A DNA stretch of 8,316 bases from an uncultured Collinsella sp. (GTDB taxonomy: Bacteria > Actinomycetota > Coriobacteriia > Coriobacteriales > Coriobacteriaceae). A model generated the notes under the pieces. It was not told the origin of the DNA. It searched no databases and saw only the letters and a program-made list of their open reading frames with translations. Positions 6,397 to 8,316 of the stretch are shown piece by piece (position 1 is the first letter of the stretch; each line of letters starts with the position of its first letter). The translations under genes were made by a program, and so were the position numbers. The stretch is taken from contig CALFGH010000164.1 of the NCBI GenBank assembly GCA_937958315.1, positions 1-8,316 on the forward strand, in the 5' to 3' direction.

Positions 6397-7401
6397 ATGA
6401 AAATCAATCACGCGATTCTGCATATCCTGGACTTTGACTCTGCCGTCAACGTCATGAGCCAGCGCGAGCTCGATATCGAAAGCCGTACCGTGCGCAATTT
6501 CGTAACCACGCATCTGCGCCGCGCACGCACGTCGGCCGACAATAAACGCGCCACGTTTGCCGAGAACTCTGCGTTTGGCGGCGAGCTCAAGGGCTATTTC
6601 TTTGGCGAACGCGAGTTCGTGGACCTGTCGCAGCAGATTGCGGAGTTTATTTCCTCCGAGCTCACCAAAGCCGAGAAAGCCGAGTCCACCGACGTGCTCG
6701 TGGCCGATTTTGACGACGATGAGGATGCCCGCTGGTTTGCCGTGATGCTGTTGGGCTCCAAGCAGGCTTTTATGCACGAAGTGGGCCGCGAGGAGGGGGA
6801 GGTGCGCAATGACATCGCGCGTCACTACGCTATTCTGCCAAACCCCTCGCAAAAGGTGCCAAGCTATGCCATCGTGCGCGCGAGCACCATGGAGATCGGC
6901 TACGTGGACAAGAAGCGCAAGATTGCCGGCGAGGACCGTATGCTTATCCCCGATGGCCTGCTGCAGTGCGACACGGGTGTATCGGGCAAGGAGGTCATCG
7001 ACACCGTGACGCGTGTGGTCGAGGAAGTCGCCGAGGAGCATGGTGCCAATACGGCCGTGGCACTCGCCAAGGTTAAGGCTGCCGTTGCCGAGAAGGTTGA
7101 GGATGACGAGGAGCTGCCGCCTTGGGATATCGTCGATGAGGTCTTTGAGGACGAACCGGTCATCAAGGAAAGCGTGCGCGCGGCACTGACCGAGGAGAAG
7201 GTTCCCGAGCACGTTCCCGTGGAGCGCAAGCAGGTCGAGCGCGCTGCCGTGCGCAATCACAAGATCCGTACCGACACGGGTATCGAAATCAGCTTCCCGG
7301 CCGAGATGGGTTCGAATTCCGAGTACATCGAGTTCGTCAACGAGCCCAACGGCCTCATCTCCATCGAGCTCAAAAACATCGGTAGCATCGAGAATCGATA
7401 A
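6397..7401 (+). CDS. Nucleoid-associated protein, NdpA/YejK (37-kDa) family
   Basis: The 334-residue protein fits the NdpA/YejK family of nucleoid-associated, DNA-binding proteins in sequence pattern and length. The N-terminus MKINHAILHILDF is the typical family opening. Later landmarks are ALLPNP-like AILPNPSQKVPSYAIV (135-150), a charged central helix (about 200-230), the acidic linker EDDEELPPWD (225-234), and a C-terminal segment ending in LKNIGSIENR, close to the usual family end. In E. coli the homologue associates with the nucleoid and affects topoisomerase activity. That role is known for the family and not shown here. The start at 6397 is preferred because GGA (6385-6387) lies 9 nt ahead of it. 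The alternative ATG at 6388 has GGA directly against it, which cannot serve as a binding site, and would add three residues. The transcript probably reads through the structured element downstream to the terminator at 7547-7580. Confidence 0.88.
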   Translation: MKINHAILHILDFDSAVNVMSQRELDIESRTVRNFVTTHLRRARTSADNKRATFAENSAFGGELKGYFFGEREFVDLSQQIAEFISSELTKAEKAESTDVLVADFDDDEDARWFAVMLLGSKQAFMHEVGREEGEVRNDIARHYAILPNPSQKVPSYAIVRASTMEIGYVDKKRKIAGEDRMLIPDGLLQCDTGVSGKEVIDTVTRVVEEVAEEHGANTAVALAKVKAAVAEKVEDDEELPPWDIVDEVFEDEPVIKESVRAALTEEKVPEHVPVERKQVERAAVRNHKIRTDTGIEISFPAEMGSNSEYIEFVNEPNGLISIELKNIGSIENR

Positions 7402-7435
7402 GTTGTTGCGTTACAGGTCGAGCATACGTCAGCGA

Positions 7436-7533
7436 AAACGACCCAGAGCGAGCAAGGTGACGTGAAAGAGGAGGGCATTGACCTTCTGGTCATGCCCGAC
7501 GATTGAACGTCAGATTGCCGCTCTGGGTCGTTT
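7436..7533 (+). ncRNA. Candidate structured RNA (long helix with G.A-rich internal loop)
   Basis: A perfect 15-bp helix joins 7436-7450 to 7519-7533. After one bulged A (7451), GCAA (7452-7455) pairs with TTGC (7515-7518). A 2x2 internal loop follows, then TGACGT (7458-7463) pairs with ACGTCA (7507-7512). A symmetric 9x9 loop (7464-7472 with 7498-7506) can be drawn as three G.A/A.G tandems with two A-U and one G-C pair. The apical stem is GGGCAT with ATGCCC plus GACC with GGTC, with one bulged T and the loop TTCT (7484-7487). Nearly all 98 nt are accounted for. The purine mismatches pair only in the plus-strand RNA. An intrinsic terminator follows 13 nt later. It could be an independent small RNA or a structured 3' UTR of the NdpA-family gene. 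I cannot name the family. The published Collinsella-1 motif is one candidate to compare, but I have not matched it. Confidence 0.65.
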
Positions 7534-7546
7534 GCAGCGTCGACTA

Positions 7547-7580
7547 GTTACGCGGTTTGGTAAAACCGCGTAACCTTTTT
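7547..7580 (+). terminator. Intrinsic terminator after the structured RNA
   Basis: GTTACGCGGTTT (7547-7558) pairs perfectly with AAACCGCGTAAC (7563-7574) around a GGTA tetraloop, followed by C and five T at 7576-7580. Read in the other direction there is no T-tract, so it serves the plus strand. Its T-tract overlaps the stop codon of the convergent minus-strand gene. Confidence 0.88.
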
Positions 7581-8316
7581 AGTTCTGCGAGAAGAATGGG
7601 AACTGTCGGGGGTCTACCGGCGGATGCGGCATCGGACCACCCTGCGGTCCGCCCTGGCCGCCCATCATTTTTTCGATGGCGTCCTGGACCTCACCCTCAA
7701 ACTTTTTCATGCCCTCATGCAAACGACGCTGACCGTCCTCGGAGCGCAGCTCTTCCATCTGCTCGGGCGAAATACCCAACAGCTCGCCCAATATGCCCAT
7801 CATCTCGCCGCGCATACGGTCACTCGTGTCGTCGTCGGCAAAGCGGCGCACCTCGGCGCGTGCCAGCGAATCAACCGTCATGCGCTCCTTACCGTTGAGC
7901 CCCAGATCGGACCATGCAAGCATGTACGGCCAGGCGCGCTCGGCAAACGAACGGGCCGAGACGATCGGCACCGTCGGCAGTATGCGACGAGCAGCCTCAC
8001 CCTGGCGCACAAGCATCAGCAGCAGTGAGCAGGCCTCGGGCTTGGCAGCGGCCATCGGGATGTCGTCGAAAGGTCGATTGTGGTCTACATGCGACTCAAG
8101 CGCACCATCGACCTCGCCCGGCTCAAGCCCGCCAAGCAGCTGCGCCGCGCGATCGAGCATATCAACGGGACCGGCGAGCGTCGAGAGCGCCTGCGCCAGC
8201 ACGCGCTCCATGCAATCTTCCACCGCGTTGAGCGTCACGAGCTCTTGGGGCACCACGGCCGAGGCGCGGTTGCGCACGCGTGCCACAAACTCGAGTGTCG
8301 ACAGATACACGTCGCC
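7579..8316 (-). CDS. Uncharacterised protein with Gly/Pro-rich C-terminal tail (5' end outside window)
   Basis: The minus-strand frame ends with TAA at 7579-7581 and is open to the window edge, giving 245 visible residues. A GTG at 8308-8310 could be a start, but codons upstream of it (Gly-Asp) remain open, so the gene probably begins beyond 8316. I do not recognise a family. The visible part is mostly helical in character and strongly charged, with no signal peptide or obvious membrane segment. Near the C-terminus are an amphipathic stretch, GELLGISPEQMEELRS, and a helix rich in Lys and Glu. The last 29 residues are rich in Gly, Pro, Met and Gln (MMGGQGGPQGGP, then HPPVDPRQFPFF), reminiscent of flexible chaperone tails, but no chaperone domain is seen. 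The gene converges with the NdpA-family gene, and its stop overlaps the T-tract of the plus-strand terminator. Confidence 0.8.
   Translation of the reverse strand, partial: GDVYLSTLEFVARVRNRASAVVPQELVTLNAVEDCMERVLAQALSTLAGPVDMLDRAAQLLGGLEPGEVDGALESHVDHNRPFDDIPMAAAKPEACSLLLMLVRQGEAARRILPTVPIVSARSFAERAWPYMLAWSDLGLNGKERMTVDSLARAEVRRFADDDTSDRMRGEMMGILGELLGISPEQMEELRSEDGQRRLHEGMKKFEGEVQDAIEKMMGGQGGPQGGPMPHPPVDPRQFPFFSQN

Noticed and set aside
7402..7506. Open reading in the NdpA-family frame after its stop, with a GTG at 7462 and a stop at 7504-7506 (short peptide ending in LLVMPDD)
   Set aside because: The family normally ends near the stop at 7399-7401, the GTG has no convincing start context, and base pairing of the whole region explains the sequence better.
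7436..7533. Small signal recognition particle RNA as the identity of the structured element
   Set aside because: The apical loop lacks the conserved GGAA-type tetraloop and the GGAAGGAAGCAGCC-like internal region.

Overview
The window looks like chromosomal DNA of a GC-rich Gram-positive gut actinobacterium of the class Coriobacteriia, most likely Collinsella or a close relative. This is inferred from the strong GC bias at third codon positions, the GGGAG(G)-type ribosome binding sites and the gene families present. No phylogenetic marker is present to prove it.

Layout from left to right: (i) the 5' part of a minus-strand gene for a small uncharacterised protein with a glycine/alanine-rich hydrophobic core (1-394). 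(ii) A 203-bp divergent gap with a 13-bp palindrome and a -10-like box. (iii) nadE, a glutamine-dependent NAD+ synthetase (598-2577). (iv) A PLP-dependent class I/II aminotransferase (2696-3859). (v) An L-lactate dehydrogenase (4059-5009). (vi) A serine alpha/beta-hydrolase of the DUF2974/Mbeg1-like type (5124-6284), bracketed by two near-identical roughly 31-bp imperfect palindromes. (vii) A nucleoid-associated protein of the NdpA/YejK (37-kDa) family (6397-7401). (viii) A convergent gap with a large, very regular RNA-like fold (7436-7533) and its own intrinsic terminator (7547-7580). (ix) A minus-strand uncharacterised protein that runs off the right edge (7579-8316).

The five complete plus-strand genes are separated by gaps of about 110-200 bp, most of them holding hairpins, so they look like mainly separate transcription units and not one tight operon. 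nadE and lactate dehydrogenase are linked metabolically, since one makes NAD+ and the other regenerates it at the end of glycolysis. Nothing in the sequence shows shared regulation.

The most interesting features are non-coding. First, the 98-nt fold after the NdpA gene has a perfect 15-bp closing helix and a symmetric purine-rich internal loop that can be read as three tandem G.A/A.G pairs, on the plus strand only. Second, a direct pair of REP-like repeats frames the hydrolase gene. Third, strong hairpins sit almost the same distance (24 and 25 nt) upstream of the aminotransferase and lactate dehydrogenase start codons.
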